A program made the translations under genes and the position numbers. A stretch of 34,723 nucleotides of DNA from Algoriphagus sp. AGSA1 (lineage in GTDB: Bacteria > Bacteroidota > Bacteroidia > Cytophagales > Cyclobacteriaceae), in the NCBI RefSeq assembly GCF_021390545.1, contig NZ_JAJUWR010000044.1, forward strand, positions 1-34,723, written 5' to 3'. A model generated the notes under the pieces. The model searched no databases. It worked only from the letters and a program-made list of their open reading frames with translations, and was not told the origin of the DNA. Shown here in pieces: positions 1 to 8,473 of the stretch. How positions within the stretch are numbered: position 1 is the first letter of the stretch; every line of letters begins with the position of its first letter.

Positions 1-62
1 TTCTCTCCTGACAAAAACTGTTTTAATACTTTTTTCTTGAATGCTGATTCTTGTTCTTTCAT
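1..62 (-). CDS. N-terminal fragment of a probable transposase (IS256-like?), cut by window edge
   Basis: An ATG read on the minus strand from position 62 opens a frame that stays open to the window edge. It gives 20 residues starting MKEQESAF and ending in KQFLSGE. A Lys-rich start followed by a K-Q-F-L-S-G-E stretch is reminiscent of the N-terminus of IS256/mutator-type transposases, which carry a similar L-x-S-G-K/E segment before the main domain. Twenty residues are too few to be sure, and another small helical protein is possible. Upstream of the ATG (63-90) the DNA is AT-rich without a clear Shine-Dalgarno, as usual in Bacteroidota. If it is a transposase, the decayed genes to its right would fit a mobile-element border. 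Confidence 0.3.
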   Translation of the reverse strand, partial: MKEQESAFKKKVLKQFLSGE

Positions 63-259
63 ACTGCTCTATCTTAAAAACTTTAACTAATTTTCAAAGT
101 CTTAGACAGAGTTTAGATTACAGTCTCGAACAGTGGATACGACGTATTCGATCTTCCTTTAGGAGCTTTGATTAATTCAGGGTTTAAAATCACCTTTGCT
201 TTCGGTGTGCAGCTTACCCAATGGGTGGACATGCATATGATTTTAAGAACAACCACCCG
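63..259. other. Intergenic stretch with a tiny minus-strand frame
   Basis: No convincing gene lies here. A 39-codon minus-strand frame runs from an ATG at 232 to a TAA at 113-115 and ends in the residues YPLFETVI. Its composition is protein-like, but I recognise no family and it lacks a ribosome binding site. It may be the tail of a larger decayed gene, since the frame is open upstream of the ATG for some codons more. It may equally be chance. Confidence 0.3.
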
Positions 260-1315
260 CTATTGCCCCTCATCTCTTATTAACGTGATTATTCGAGGGA
301 TAAATTCTTGGAAATTAGTCATTTCTCTGTCGTCCCAATACTCGTTTTCTATGAGATTGATCACTTTGCGGTACAATGGACTTCCGTAAGATTCATTCAG
401 GGCAAGATGTTCTTTAGCCTCTTCAATTCCTATATACTTTTTCTTTAAAAATATAGTAACTGCATCAGATATGATTTCGTGGATGTAGTAATAGGTATTT
501 TGCGCCTCACTTTCAAAGGTTTTAAAATTTTCCGAAAGTGAGTCTGAATATTTAAGTGCCAGTATGTCGTTGCGATATGGGGCGTTCAGCTGTTCCCAAT
601 AAATATGGCTTACCTCATGCCATACATTGTTGTTTATTGCCGCTTGGGAATATTCAAAGTTGGGTTCCTTACTTTCATTATCAATAAACCTGTTGTCAAA
701 GGGGATAATGACAGGAGCATAAATTTTGTTTTCGGGGCTGATCGCTTCCTGAAAAATATTTGCCCTTAGCACCACGCCTATAGGTGAGATAGAGAAGTAT
801 ATCTTTTGCCCTAATGGTGCTTGATAGAAATTTTCTAATGTTTGTAATGACTTCTCTTCCTGTAATTTAGTTAGGAATTGGTTTTCCCATTTGCTGTAGT
901 TATCCTTCTGGTTGGCAAAAAAGCCCATAAAATCAGAAGCCCTGCCAAATTCCGCACACAGTGTCATATAGTCGATAAGGAGGTTTTTATCAACTATCTG
1001 ATCGAAATACCCGTATTTTTCAGGGAGTGTTATACTATAATCCGGGAACTGGATACACCAACCTAAATCAACAAAATCATTATAGGGAAGCTTTTTGGCA
1101 ACCTCTACCACAGGATGGTCTTTGAAGTTGGCAAACCACTCGTCCACTGCTTTTTGATAACTTGAGTTTTGAACTGCCGGACTATAGACCCCAGCCAGAT
1201 AATTGATGATGTGCAACAGCTCCGTGCCCTTATGCACTTCAACAACATAATTATGTTGGCTATGGGCTGCATTTGCAAATAAAAAAAACAGAATTGTGAT
1301 TATCGCGAACCTCAT
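260..1315 (-). CDS. Secreted DUF4932-type protein with an HExxH zinc-protease motif
   Basis: The 351-residue protein has a clear signal peptide (residues 1-19, hydrophobic ITILFFLFANAAHS followed by Q), so it is exported. Residues 233-237 read HEVSH, an HExxH zinc-binding motif. It is followed about 40 residues later by a second conserved-looking cluster, H279-E280 and D284, in an I-H-E-I-I-S-D-A helix, which could provide the third metal ligand as in gluzincins. Length, signal and motif placement match Bacteroidota DUF4932 proteins, whose substrates are not known to me. A periplasmic or surface metallopeptidase is the natural inference. The gene stands alone on the minus strand; a frameshifted remnant lies just upstream (1325-1620). 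The start is the ATG at 1315, which gives a complete signal peptide. Confidence 0.7.
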   Translation of the reverse strand: MRFAIITILFFLFANAAHSQHNYVVEVHKGTELLHIINYLAGVYSPAVQNSSYQKAVDEWFANFKDHPVVEVAKKLPYNDFVDLGWCIQFPDYSITLPEKYGYFDQIVDKNLLIDYMTLCAEFGRASDFMGFFANQKDNYSKWENQFLTKLQEEKSLQTLENFYQAPLGQKIYFSISPIGVVLRANIFQEAISPENKIYAPVIIPFDNRFIDNESKEPNFEYSQAAINNNVWHEVSHIYWEQLNAPYRNDILALKYSDSLSENFKTFESEAQNTYYYIHEIISDAVTIFLKKKYIGIEEAKEHLALNESYGSPLYRKVINLIENEYWDDREMTNFQEFIPRIITLIRDEGQ

Positions 1316-1324
1316 AAGTTTTAG

Positions 1325-1620
1325 TTAATGGTTTTTTATGTATATCCGCTTTTCTGCCAGTAAAACAATAAAAGCATCATAGGATTCGGAAAACACCAGC
1401 GCCAAGGCACTTCGGTCACCCGTCTTCGGTCTTCCGTCCAGTAAAGCAAAGAGAATATGGTTACTGGCATCATTGCGGATAATCACATAGTTTTTTTGCT
1501 GTATGTACCGAACCCCTTAATAATCCATTCTTCATCAAAAAGCAGGGGCATCTCAATTTCAATAGCGGTGTTTTGCTCAGGCTGGTTTGATGAATGAGGA
1601 TATATGGTGTGCCCAAACTA
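1325..1620 (-). pseudogene. Frameshifted gene remnant, family unknown
   Basis: On the minus strand two overlapping open frames together read like one protein end. The upstream part runs from about 1620 (after a TAG) through residues such as GHTIYPHSS, EMPLLFDEEW and IIKGFGTYSKK. It goes out of frame at a run of seven A (1491-1497 region). The other frame continues with YVIIRNDASNHILFALLDG and ends ..KRIYIKNH at a TAA (1325-1327). No start codon or signal is left. The simplest reading is a decayed C-terminal part of a gene with a one-base slip in a homopolymer. A sequencing error in the A7 run is the alternative, but the missing 5' end still argues for decay. I recognise no family. From 1621 to 1710 I see nothing. 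Confidence 0.4.
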
Positions 1621-1710
1621 ATAAAAAACAGCCGTGACACTTAAAATCTTATTGATATTTTTAATATGTAAGGAAATTTTAATTTCATTGAGGTGTTATA
1701 CGCATTGATT

Positions 1711-2517
1711 TTATTCTAAAATGGATTTTATATCGACCACTTCAAAATCGGGATTGGATTCAAAAAAATGCTTGAGCAAGGGGATATGTCCCTGTCCATA
1801 AATAACCAGTATCGCTTTGTCTGTTGATCGCACTTGCCTTAAAATATTGGTATAGATATGAAGGTTTGTTTCGTACCACCCGGCAACCAGTTCAGTCCCC
1901 TCATAATTGCTTCCACTTCCCACTTTTGTGTAATACTTTGTATAAAGTCGCAGGTTTTTGTTGAGGGTGTTTGGGCTATTTAGATATATGAGGTTATCGC
2001 TTACAGACAGGCTCTTTTCCATTTCATTCATTTCACCCACAAATCCTTGTGCATATTGGTTGGTTTCTTCGAGTAGGTGGTGTTGGTCATATGTTTTGGC
2101 GGCCTCTTCAAGCGGCTTGGTATTGAATTCTCCTAAATAATTCACGCAGGTCAACCGGGGCAGGTCCAACTTTTTTGCGGTTTGGAATCCAAGCAAATCA
2201 ATCTCGTTAAGCTCGAGTTCATAGGCGCCTTCGAGATATCGTTGATACTGCCTGTCTATACTTTCCTGCTTATCCACAGGCATTTCTATGCATATTTGAT
2301 CTGGATTGAAGCCTGCCAGTTTTAGGACTACTTCTTCAATTTCTTTTTGCTTTTGCTCCGTTAATTTTAATGCATTTGTACTGTATGTATCCTGTGTGGA
2401 AGGCGTAAAATGAAAACTCCCCAATAGGGCAATTTTGATTTTCTCTTTTTTTTCAACTTGTCCAAATGTTAGGGAAGAGAGTAAGAGTAAGCCTGTCAAG
2501 ATTCCCAGATGTCTCAT
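1711..2517 (-). CDS. Secreted DUF5694-type protein (TraB/PrgY/GumN-like fold likely)
   Basis: The 268-residue protein starts with a cleavable signal peptide (residues 1-19, ILTGLLLLSSLTFGQ). The mature part begins with a beta-strand and small-residue turn (IKIALLGSFHF). An acidic segment follows (QICIEMPVDK), and near the C-terminus there is VIYGQGHIPLLKHFF. This G-x-x-H strand near the start, glutamate in the second strand and G-x-G-H near the end is the pattern of DUF5694, which resembles TraB/GumN/ChaN-type proteins. Function is not established; a periplasmic hydrolase or binding role is inference. It is followed on its own strand by the remnant at 1325-1620, and no operon partner is visible. 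The start ATG at 2517 gives a complete signal peptide. Confidence 0.65.
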   Translation of the reverse strand: MRHLGILTGLLLLSSLTFGQVEKKEKIKIALLGSFHFTPSTQDTYSTNALKLTEQKQKEIEEVVLKLAGFNPDQICIEMPVDKQESIDRQYQRYLEGAYELELNEIDLLGFQTAKKLDLPRLTCVNYLGEFNTKPLEEAAKTYDQHHLLEETNQYAQGFVGEMNEMEKSLSVSDNLIYLNSPNTLNKNLRLYTKYYTKVGSGSNYEGTELVAGWYETNLHIYTNILRQVRSTDKAILVIYGQGHIPLLKHFFESNPDFEVVDIKSILE

Positions 2518-3024
2518 TGTTGTGTTTTTTTGTCAAGGTTTTGCATAGACCTGAATCCTATGTTGCGGGCCAAATACAACTCAATATCCGCCCACTACAA
2601 GATTTCTTACCGGCAATAATATTCAATTTTGGATATTCCCAACGCATTATGCTTAAAAATTGTAACTGTTTGGCAGTTCCCCTTGTCGTCATTTTGTTTT
2701 GTCCTTTTTACACTTAATAAGGTAAAAAGGATAATTCTCTGTTACCTCTGTGATTTCAAAAAGCCCGGCTTCGCCAAATTCTTCTTCTATGGTTTCTTCT
2801 CTTTGGGACTAATTGAGACTTTGTCGCATTTTTCCCATGCATTCAAAAAATCATTCGGACAGACACCTACCGAATATAATCCTCTCCACTAAATGTCTTT
2901 CTGGGCCGAACCCTATCTCTTTGCTGCTCTGTCCTGCCATTATATTTGATTTCGAATTCTACGTTGTAATCTAGTTTTTATATTTTCTGACTTTTGGCTT
3001 TAAAAAAATAATATCATATCATTA
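2518..3024. other. Intergenic region with a regulator remnant and sigma-gene upstream DNA
   Basis: This 507-bp stretch between the divergent DUF5694 gene and the sigma factor holds only the AraC-type remnant listed separately (2791-2892). The DNA from 2893 to 3024 is AT-rich and should carry the promoter of the sigma gene, but I found no match to TAnnTTTG with a TTG 19 bases upstream, so none is called. Confidence 0.5.
2791..2892 (+). pseudogene. C-terminal remnant of an AraC-family regulator
   Basis: The plus-strand frame ending at TAA 2890-2892 reads LSHFSHAFKKSFGQTPTEY before the stop. This is the diagnostic end of the AraC/XylS DNA-binding domain: the second helix-turn-helix has S-H-F-S-x-A-F-K-K-x-F-G-x-T-P-x-x-Y. 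The upstream part in the same frame has no recognisable first helix-turn-helix, and the preceding sequence looks scrambled (FFYGFFSLG), so the regulator is truncated and not functional. The match is short but every conserved position is present. Confidence 0.5.
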
Positions 3025-3717
3025 TTGCCTGATAAAGAACTCGATGTAATAGTTCCTTTCCTTACTGCATGTGAACCATACTTAAGCTATCCGATTTTGG
3101 AGATAAATGATTCTACTTATTTGAAGCAACTTGTGGAAGGGCTTGTCCAGGGTGACGAGGCATGCTTCAAAAGTCTTTATGAGCTGTTTTCTGTTAAAGT
3201 TTACAACATCACCAGAAAAATGGGGCTTGGGCACGAAGACGCAGAGGGAGTGGTTCAGGAAGTTTTTCTAAAAATCTGGAAAAACAGGTCTAAACTAAAT
3301 CCAGAGCTTTCCATAAATGCTTACATTTTCGCGATTTTAAGGTCTCGGGCTATAAATCAGTTAAAGAAACAAGCGCGTTTTTTTGCATTCCAAGAATATC
3401 AGATACCACTTTTACAACAAGTCACGAACTTAAGTGCGGACAGTGATTTGATATACGCTGAATTTCATAACCTTTCATTGGAGCTTATTGAGAAATTGCC
3501 CCCTGCACAGCGACAGATATTCAAGTTGAGACATCTGGAGAATAAATCGATAGAGGAAATATCAGAAGCCCTGAACCTTTCCAGGCGCACAGTTGAAAAT
3601 CACATATTCAGAGGCACGAAACTGTTTAAGGAAGGACTCGATAAATTAGAAATTGTATCCAAAAGCGTTTGGATAATTGCTATAAATGCAATACTTGATT
3701 CGTTTATGACGATGTAA
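3025..3717 (+). CDS. ECF-type RNA polymerase sigma factor
   Basis: The 230-residue frame contains sigma region 2 (about residues 48-90, LYELFSVKVYNI, then a D-A-E-x-x-V-Q-E-V-F-L-K-I-W helix). It also has region 4 (about 158-203, LPPAQRQIFKLRHLE, then IEEISEALNLSRRTVENHI), the layout of Bacteroidota ECF sigma-70 factors. It is followed by a FecR-type anti-sigma gene and a SusC receptor with an STN domain. This is the standard cell-surface signalling arrangement in which a ligand-loaded receptor releases the sigma factor to switch on the susCD genes. There is no in-frame ATG before region 2. The frame opens with TTG at 3025, and another TTG at 3097 would give a protein closer to the usual length, so the start is uncertain. 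The product ends with a hydrophobic tail (VWIIAINAIL) not typical of the family. Confidence 0.85.
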   Translation: MPDKELDVIVPFLTACEPYLSYPILEINDSTYLKQLVEGLVQGDEACFKSLYELFSVKVYNITRKMGLGHEDAEGVVQEVFLKIWKNRSKLNPELSINAYIFAILRSRAINQLKKQARFFAFQEYQIPLLQQVTNLSADSDLIYAEFHNLSLELIEKLPPAQRQIFKLRHLENKSIEEISEALNLSRRTVENHIFRGTKLFKEGLDKLEIVSKSVWIIAINAILDSFMTM

Positions 3718-3820
3718 TTCAGTTCTATTTTAGGTTGAATCACAAATTTTCCGATTTTTTTTGGATCTGTCTTGAGTATAAACTACCCGCTGATGGTATA
3801 TACTATTGAACAAGGACAAA

Positions 3821-4834
3821 ATGAATCATCACAAAAGAATAAAGGATTTTTTTGAAGGAAACCTTACAAAGGAAGAAGCCGAGGAATTCCTGCGCTTCCT
3901 GGAAAGCCAAGAGGCCGAGGAATTCTTAACTGCCGATCTGATTAAGTTGTGGTCAAGCAAGTTGAAATCCGAGGATTATAATTGGGACAATAAAGCGTTG
4001 TGGGAAAAAATAAACCATAATAAGTCCAATTATGCACGTCCCTATGTTCAGCGGGACAGCATCCGAAAGAGAAATTGGCTTCCTTGGACCAGAGCGGCTG
4101 CCGTGTTTATTGCAATTGGCCTATCGACCCTGTTTTTCGTCAACAGGGATAAATACAAAACCGATCAAGAGCAAGAACTGTTATTGGATGCCAGACTGAT
4201 CACGCATTACAATCCAGCCGGTAAGAAAACCAGGATTACCCTTCCGGATGGATCCATCGTGTTTTTAAATTCAGCCAGTAAGCTGGTTTATCCGGCTGAT
4301 TTTCGGCGGGACAGGTCAGTTTCTTTGGAAGGGGAAGGCTTTTTTGAAGTGACAAAAGACCCCGAACATCCTTTTAAAGTGGAGTCCAATGGCATTGTTA
4401 CCACCGCTTTAGGAACCTCTTTTAACATATCCACTTTTGAAACAGACGATAAAGTAGCCGTCACCCTCCTGACCGGGAAGGTAGAACTGAGACAGACGGG
4501 TAAAGAGAAAGCTATACAGCTTATTCCCGGTGAGGAATCTCTGCTGTCCAGGTATGATGAACACCTGAACAAGAAGACGGTAGATGTGCAGGATAGGATA
4601 TTATGGACCGAAGGGGTTTTGAAATTTGCTGATACTGACTTTGATCAACTCACAGAAATTCTCGAAAGGTGGTACGATGTGCGGATTACAGTTCGGGGTA
4701 GCGGTAAAAATAAGCTTGCAAGCGGGACATTTGATTCAAATGAAAGCTTAAGGAATGTACTGGAAGTCCTCAGCGGATCCCTGGATTTCAGTTACGAATT
4801 AAACGATAAAAAGGTAGTGATTATACTAAACTGA
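3821..4834 (+). CDS. FecR-family anti-sigma factor
   Basis: I take the ATG at 3821, preceded by AAGGA five bases upstream, rather than the TTG at 3806; it gives 337 residues. A short N-terminal cytoplasmic sigma-binding part (about 1-85) is followed by one membrane helix (about 86-107, with AAAVFIAIGLSTLFFV). The periplasmic FecR domain comes next (about 130-235, with LPDGSIVFLNSASKLVYP and GEGFFEV). A C-terminal DUF4974 domain (about 260-337, FADTDFDQLTEILERWYDV) should contact the STN domain of the SusC partner downstream. The protein holds the ECF sigma factor inactive until the receptor signals. It sits about 100 bp after the sigma gene and 147 bp before susC. Confidence 0.9.
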   Translation: MNHHKRIKDFFEGNLTKEEAEEFLRFLESQEAEEFLTADLIKLWSSKLKSEDYNWDNKALWEKINHNKSNYARPYVQRDSIRKRNWLPWTRAAAVFIAIGLSTLFFVNRDKYKTDQEQELLLDARLITHYNPAGKKTRITLPDGSIVFLNSASKLVYPADFRRDRSVSLEGEGFFEVTKDPEHPFKVESNGIVTTALGTSFNISTFETDDKVAVTLLTGKVELRQTGKEKAIQLIPGEESLLSRYDEHLNKKTVDVQDRILWTEGVLKFADTDFDQLTEILERWYDVRITVRGSGKNKLASGTFDSNESLRNVLEVLSGSLDFSYELNDKKVVIILN

Positions 4835-4868
4835 TTAGCCTATGATTAAATCCATGTAAGGAAAAAAA

Positions 4869-4895
4869 CAGGAACGTACTGCGAATACGCTCCTG
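4869..4895 (+). promoter_or_regulatory. Hairpin between fecR and susC
   Basis: Arms CAGGAACGTA and TACGCTCCTG pair over ten positions with one mismatch (a G-T wobble on one strand) around a seven-base loop. No T-run follows, so it is not a classical terminator. It lies in the 147-bp gap upstream of susC and may separate or attenuate expression of the regulator genes from the transport genes. This role is inference. Confidence 0.35.
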
Positions 4896-4981
4896 CTGAA
4901 ATCAAAACACATTGCCCCGTTCAGAAGATTTGCAAACTGTCGTCTGGGGAATTACCATGTTTCAACTTACCATCCAAACTT

Positions 4982-7900
4982 ATGAAAAAAATATTACCAT
5001 TAATAGTCATGTCTATTAAGCTACTGGCCAGAGGAGTTTTTATGCTCTGCCTATCTCTCAATCCTCTATTGGCCAACACCACTACAGCTCAGGTAAAAAG
5101 TATTGATGAAGTTTTTCTCAAACTGGAAAGGAAGCCCAAATCTTTGATTCAGTTTTTCAGTGAAATTGAGAAAAAGACGGAATTTAAATTCTTTTACACC
5201 TATGCGGCGGTGAAGTCAGACTCGGCTATTTCTTATCTGGAAGAATATGAAAGCGTAGAGAACCACCTAGTTCACATTGCCTCTCAGACAGAGCTGAGGT
5301 TCAAACAGATCAATAATGCGATCAGTGTGATTAGAGAAGCAACTGAAGTTAATTCTTTGTTGATTGAAAAATCAGACAAGGAAAAAATCACGGGAAAGGT
5401 AGAGGATGCTTTGGGTGAACCCATGCCGGGTGTCTCTGTCTTGGTAAAAGGTACAAGTGAAGGAACAGTGACAGATCTGGACGGCAGTTTTTCGATAGAA
5501 GCAGATCCTGGACAGACTCTTTTGTTTTCATTTATCGGATATAAACGAAAAGAAATCCTGATCAATTCGGACTTTGTATTACAGGTGATGATGGAAGAGG
5601 AGGAGAATTCACTTGATGAATTTGTAGTGGTGGGATATGGTACTGTCAAAAAGAAAGACATTACCGGGGCCGTCAGCGCCATAGAATCCGAGGAACTTAA
5701 GGATCAGCCGATAGTCAGTATTGACCAGGCGATCGCCGGTAGGTTGGCAGGCGTGGTGGTAACCCAGGCAACAGGAGCCCCTGGTGGTGGAGCTTCTGTC
5801 CGTATCCGCGGGGCAGGTTCATTAAGTGCCGGCAATGAGCCTTTATACGTGGTTGACGGATTTCCGGTAACCAATGATTTTGATCAGCGGAATAACCCGC
5901 TCAATACCATCAATCCAGCGGACATTGATAATATCCAGGTGTTAAAAGACGCTTCTGCCACTGCTATTTATGGCTCAAGGGGATCCAATGGCGTGGTGTT
6001 GATCACAACGAAATCGGGCAAGGAAGGACAGGCCAAAATTGAGCTGAATGTAAGTTCTGGCTTTCAACAGGTAGAAAAGACATTGGATGTACTGAATGCA
6101 TCAGAGTTTGCGACTTATATCAATGAAGCCCGGAATAACGCATGGGTGAATTCCGGGCCGGGCAGATCTGCCTCAGACCCTAACTCTGATAGAATTCAGA
6201 ATGTCATGTACCTGATCCCTGAAGGGTTCGAAAATCCACAAAGTTTGGGTGAAGGCACAAACTGGCAAGATGCTATTTTCCGTACCGCACGTATGAGTGA
6301 TTACCGTCTTAACTTTTCAGGGGGAAATGCAAAAACCAGGTATTTTGTTTCCGGAGGATATTTGGAGCAGGAAGGAGTGATCATAAATTCAGATTTGAAA
6401 CGGTATTCCTTTAGGGTAAATGTGGAATCCCAGATGAATGAGCGCGTAAAAGTGGGGGTGAACATTACCCCATCCTATACTTTTTCCAACCAGTCACTTG
6501 CTGAAGGAAACTGGCAGGGGGGTGGGATAATCCAATCCGCGATCACGGCTGGGCCTCATTTGGCCCCTTACGATTCAGAAGGTAACTATACCAAGATAAC
6601 CGGATTGGGAATTGGTACCTCGGAGGTGGATAACCCGGTCAAGATAGCCCGGGAATATTTCCATCAGCAAAAAAACCTGAGATTGCTGGGGACGGCTTTC
6701 ACTGAGATCAATCTGATCGATGACCTTAGGTTCAAAGCTTTGGTAGGTACTGATATCAGAAGTTTTAGAGAGGATATTTTCAGCTCTTCTATTATCAATC
6801 CAAACAGTGTCAATCTTACCCGGCCTGCCGTGGGATCCAATAATACGGCACAGACGGTAAACTGGCTTTCCGAATTTACGCTGAGCTATGGGAAGACCTT
6901 GGGCAAACATACTTTTGATGCCGTGCTTGGATATACGGTCCAAAAAGAGAAGCTAGAGGTCAGTCAGATCACCGGGACAAATTTTGCGAATGACAATATT
7001 AAAACAACAAATGCCGCAGGATTGATTACCCGGGCGCTCAATACTGAGGAGGAGTGGTCATTGTTGTCATTTTTGGCACGATTGAATTACAATTACGATG
7101 ACCGTTATCTTTTGACGGCAACTTTCCGACAGGACGGTTCATCCAGGTTTGGATCTGATAACAGATGGGGGGCATTCCCGTCCCTATCACTTGGCTGGAG
7201 ACTCTCGGAAGAGAATTTCCTGAACCAGGTAAGCTGGTTGTCGGAACTTAGACTGCGGGCCAGTTATGGTCTGACGGGTAATAATTTTATTTCTAACTAT
7301 GGTGCCATCGGCCTGACGACTATAGAGAATTATCCACTGGGTACCAGCATCAGCAACGGAATAAGATTGGCCAATATCCCCAACTCCACGTTGGGATGGG
7401 AGAAAAACAGTCAGCTCGATTTTGGGTTGGAGTTGGGTGTGTTCCAAAATAGGATTTACCTGGCGGCAGACTATTACATCAAACGTACTTCTGATTTATT
7501 GTTGAACGTTCCGGTGCCTACCCTTACTGGCTATACCAATGCACTGCAGAATATCGGGGAGATTAAGAACAAGGGGATAGAATTCACCCTTACCAGCAGA
7601 AACATGGTGTCTGATTTTACCTGGACGACAGACTTTAATATTGCTTTTAATCAGATTGAGGTGATGGCATTGGGACCGGACGGGTCGCCTATTATCTCAC
7701 GGCAGGCCACTTCCGCTTCCTCACCTACGCATATTACCCAGATAGGGTCCGTGCCGGGAAGTTTTTATGGGTACCAGGTGATCGGTGTTTATCAAAATCA
7801 GGAGGATATTGAAAACAGCGCGGTAGTATTGAACGGCGACGGAACTGTCCAGTCCATTCCGGGAAGATTGAAATTTGCCGATATCAATGGCGACGGGATT

Positions 7901-8461
7901 ATCAATACGGATGACAGAACGATTTTAGGTGACCCTTTTCCCGACTTTACCTATGGAATGACGAATCGGTTTTCATACAGAAATGTCGATTTTTCTTTTA
8001 CCCTCCAAGGCGTACAGGGATTTGAGGTGCTCAACCTGGCCAGAAGATATTATGGCAATTATGCCGGGTCTTACAATGTACTTCGAAGTGCGTCAAATGG
8101 ATGGAAATCCGAAACGGATCCTGGAGATGGGGTCTCGCCGATGATTGACAGGAATTTCAATGCCTATGCAGGAAGCAATGTGGTAAACAATGTGACTTCG
8201 CAGTTTGTAGAGGACGGATCATTCTTAAGGATCAGGAACATCACCCTGGGATATACCTTCCCCGCAACTATGCTGGAGCGCGTTAAGGTTTCCAATGCGC
8301 GGTTGAATTTCACAATTCAAAATGCCTACACCTTTACCAAATATGAGGGATTCAACCCCGAAGTCTCGGCACAGGGAGGAAGCCCGCTTGTGCCCGGTGT
8401 GGATGCCGGTGGATATCCTCTGGCGAGGACATATATGTTGGGTTTAACTATTGGCTTCTAA
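4982..8461 (+). CDS. SusC/RagA-family TonB-dependent receptor with STN domain
   Basis: This 1159-residue outer-membrane protein imports a ligand captured by its SusD partner, driven by TonB. In order it has a signal peptide (to about residue 37, ending ..TTTAQ), and an STN domain (about 45-115) that marks it as a signalling receptor talking to FecR. A carboxypeptidase-regulatory-like domain follows (about 134-212, KITGKVEDALGEPMPGVSVLV). Then come a VVVGYGTVKKKDITGAV segment leading into the plug (to about 345, with VDGFPV and ATAIYGSRGSNGVVLITTK) and the beta-barrel ending ..MLGLTIGF, with a terminal aromatic as needed for barrel insertion. SusD starts 12 bases after its stop. The ligand is unknown. 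Confidence 0.97.
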   Translation: MKKILPLIVMSIKLLARGVFMLCLSLNPLLANTTTAQVKSIDEVFLKLERKPKSLIQFFSEIEKKTEFKFFYTYAAVKSDSAISYLEEYESVENHLVHIASQTELRFKQINNAISVIREATEVNSLLIEKSDKEKITGKVEDALGEPMPGVSVLVKGTSEGTVTDLDGSFSIEADPGQTLLFSFIGYKRKEILINSDFVLQVMMEEEENSLDEFVVVGYGTVKKKDITGAVSAIESEELKDQPIVSIDQAIAGRLAGVVVTQATGAPGGGASVRIRGAGSLSAGNEPLYVVDGFPVTNDFDQRNNPLNTINPADIDNIQVLKDASATAIYGSRGSNGVVLITTKSGKEGQAKIELNVSSGFQQVEKTLDVLNASEFATYINEARNNAWVNSGPGRSASDPNSDRIQNVMYLIPEGFENPQSLGEGTNWQDAIFRTARMSDYRLNFSGGNAKTRYFVSGGYLEQEGVIINSDLKRYSFRVNVESQMNERVKVGVNITPSYTFSNQSLAEGNWQGGGIIQSAITAGPHLAPYDSEGNYTKITGLGIGTSEVDNPVKIAREYFHQQKNLRLLGTAFTEINLIDDLRFKALVGTDIRSFREDIFSSSIINPNSVNLTRPAVGSNNTAQTVNWLSEFTLSYGKTLGKHTFDAVLGYTVQKEKLEVSQITGTNFANDNIKTTNAAGLITRALNTEEEWSLLSFLARLNYNYDDRYLLTATFRQDGSSRFGSDNRWGAFPSLSLGWRLSEENFLNQVSWLSELRLRASYGLTGNNFISNYGAIGLTTIENYPLGTSISNGIRLANIPNSTLGWEKNSQLDFGLELGVFQNRIYLAADYYIKRTSDLLLNVPVPTLTGYTNALQNIGEIKNKGIEFTLTSRNMVSDFTWTTDFNIAFNQIEVMALGPDGSPIISRQATSASSPTHITQIGSVPGSFYGYQVIGVYQNQEDIENSAVVLNGDGTVQSIPGRLKFADINGDGIINTDDRTILGDPFPDFTYGMTNRFSYRNVDFSFTLQGVQGFEVLNLARRYYGNYAGSYNVLRSASNGWKSETDPGDGVSPMIDRNFNAYAGSNVVNNVTSQFVEDGSFLRIRNITLGYTFPATMLERVKVSNARLNFTIQNAYTFTKYEGFNPEVSAQGGSPLVPGVDAGGYPLARTYMLGLTIGF

Positions 8462-8473
8462 ACGGATTCTCTA

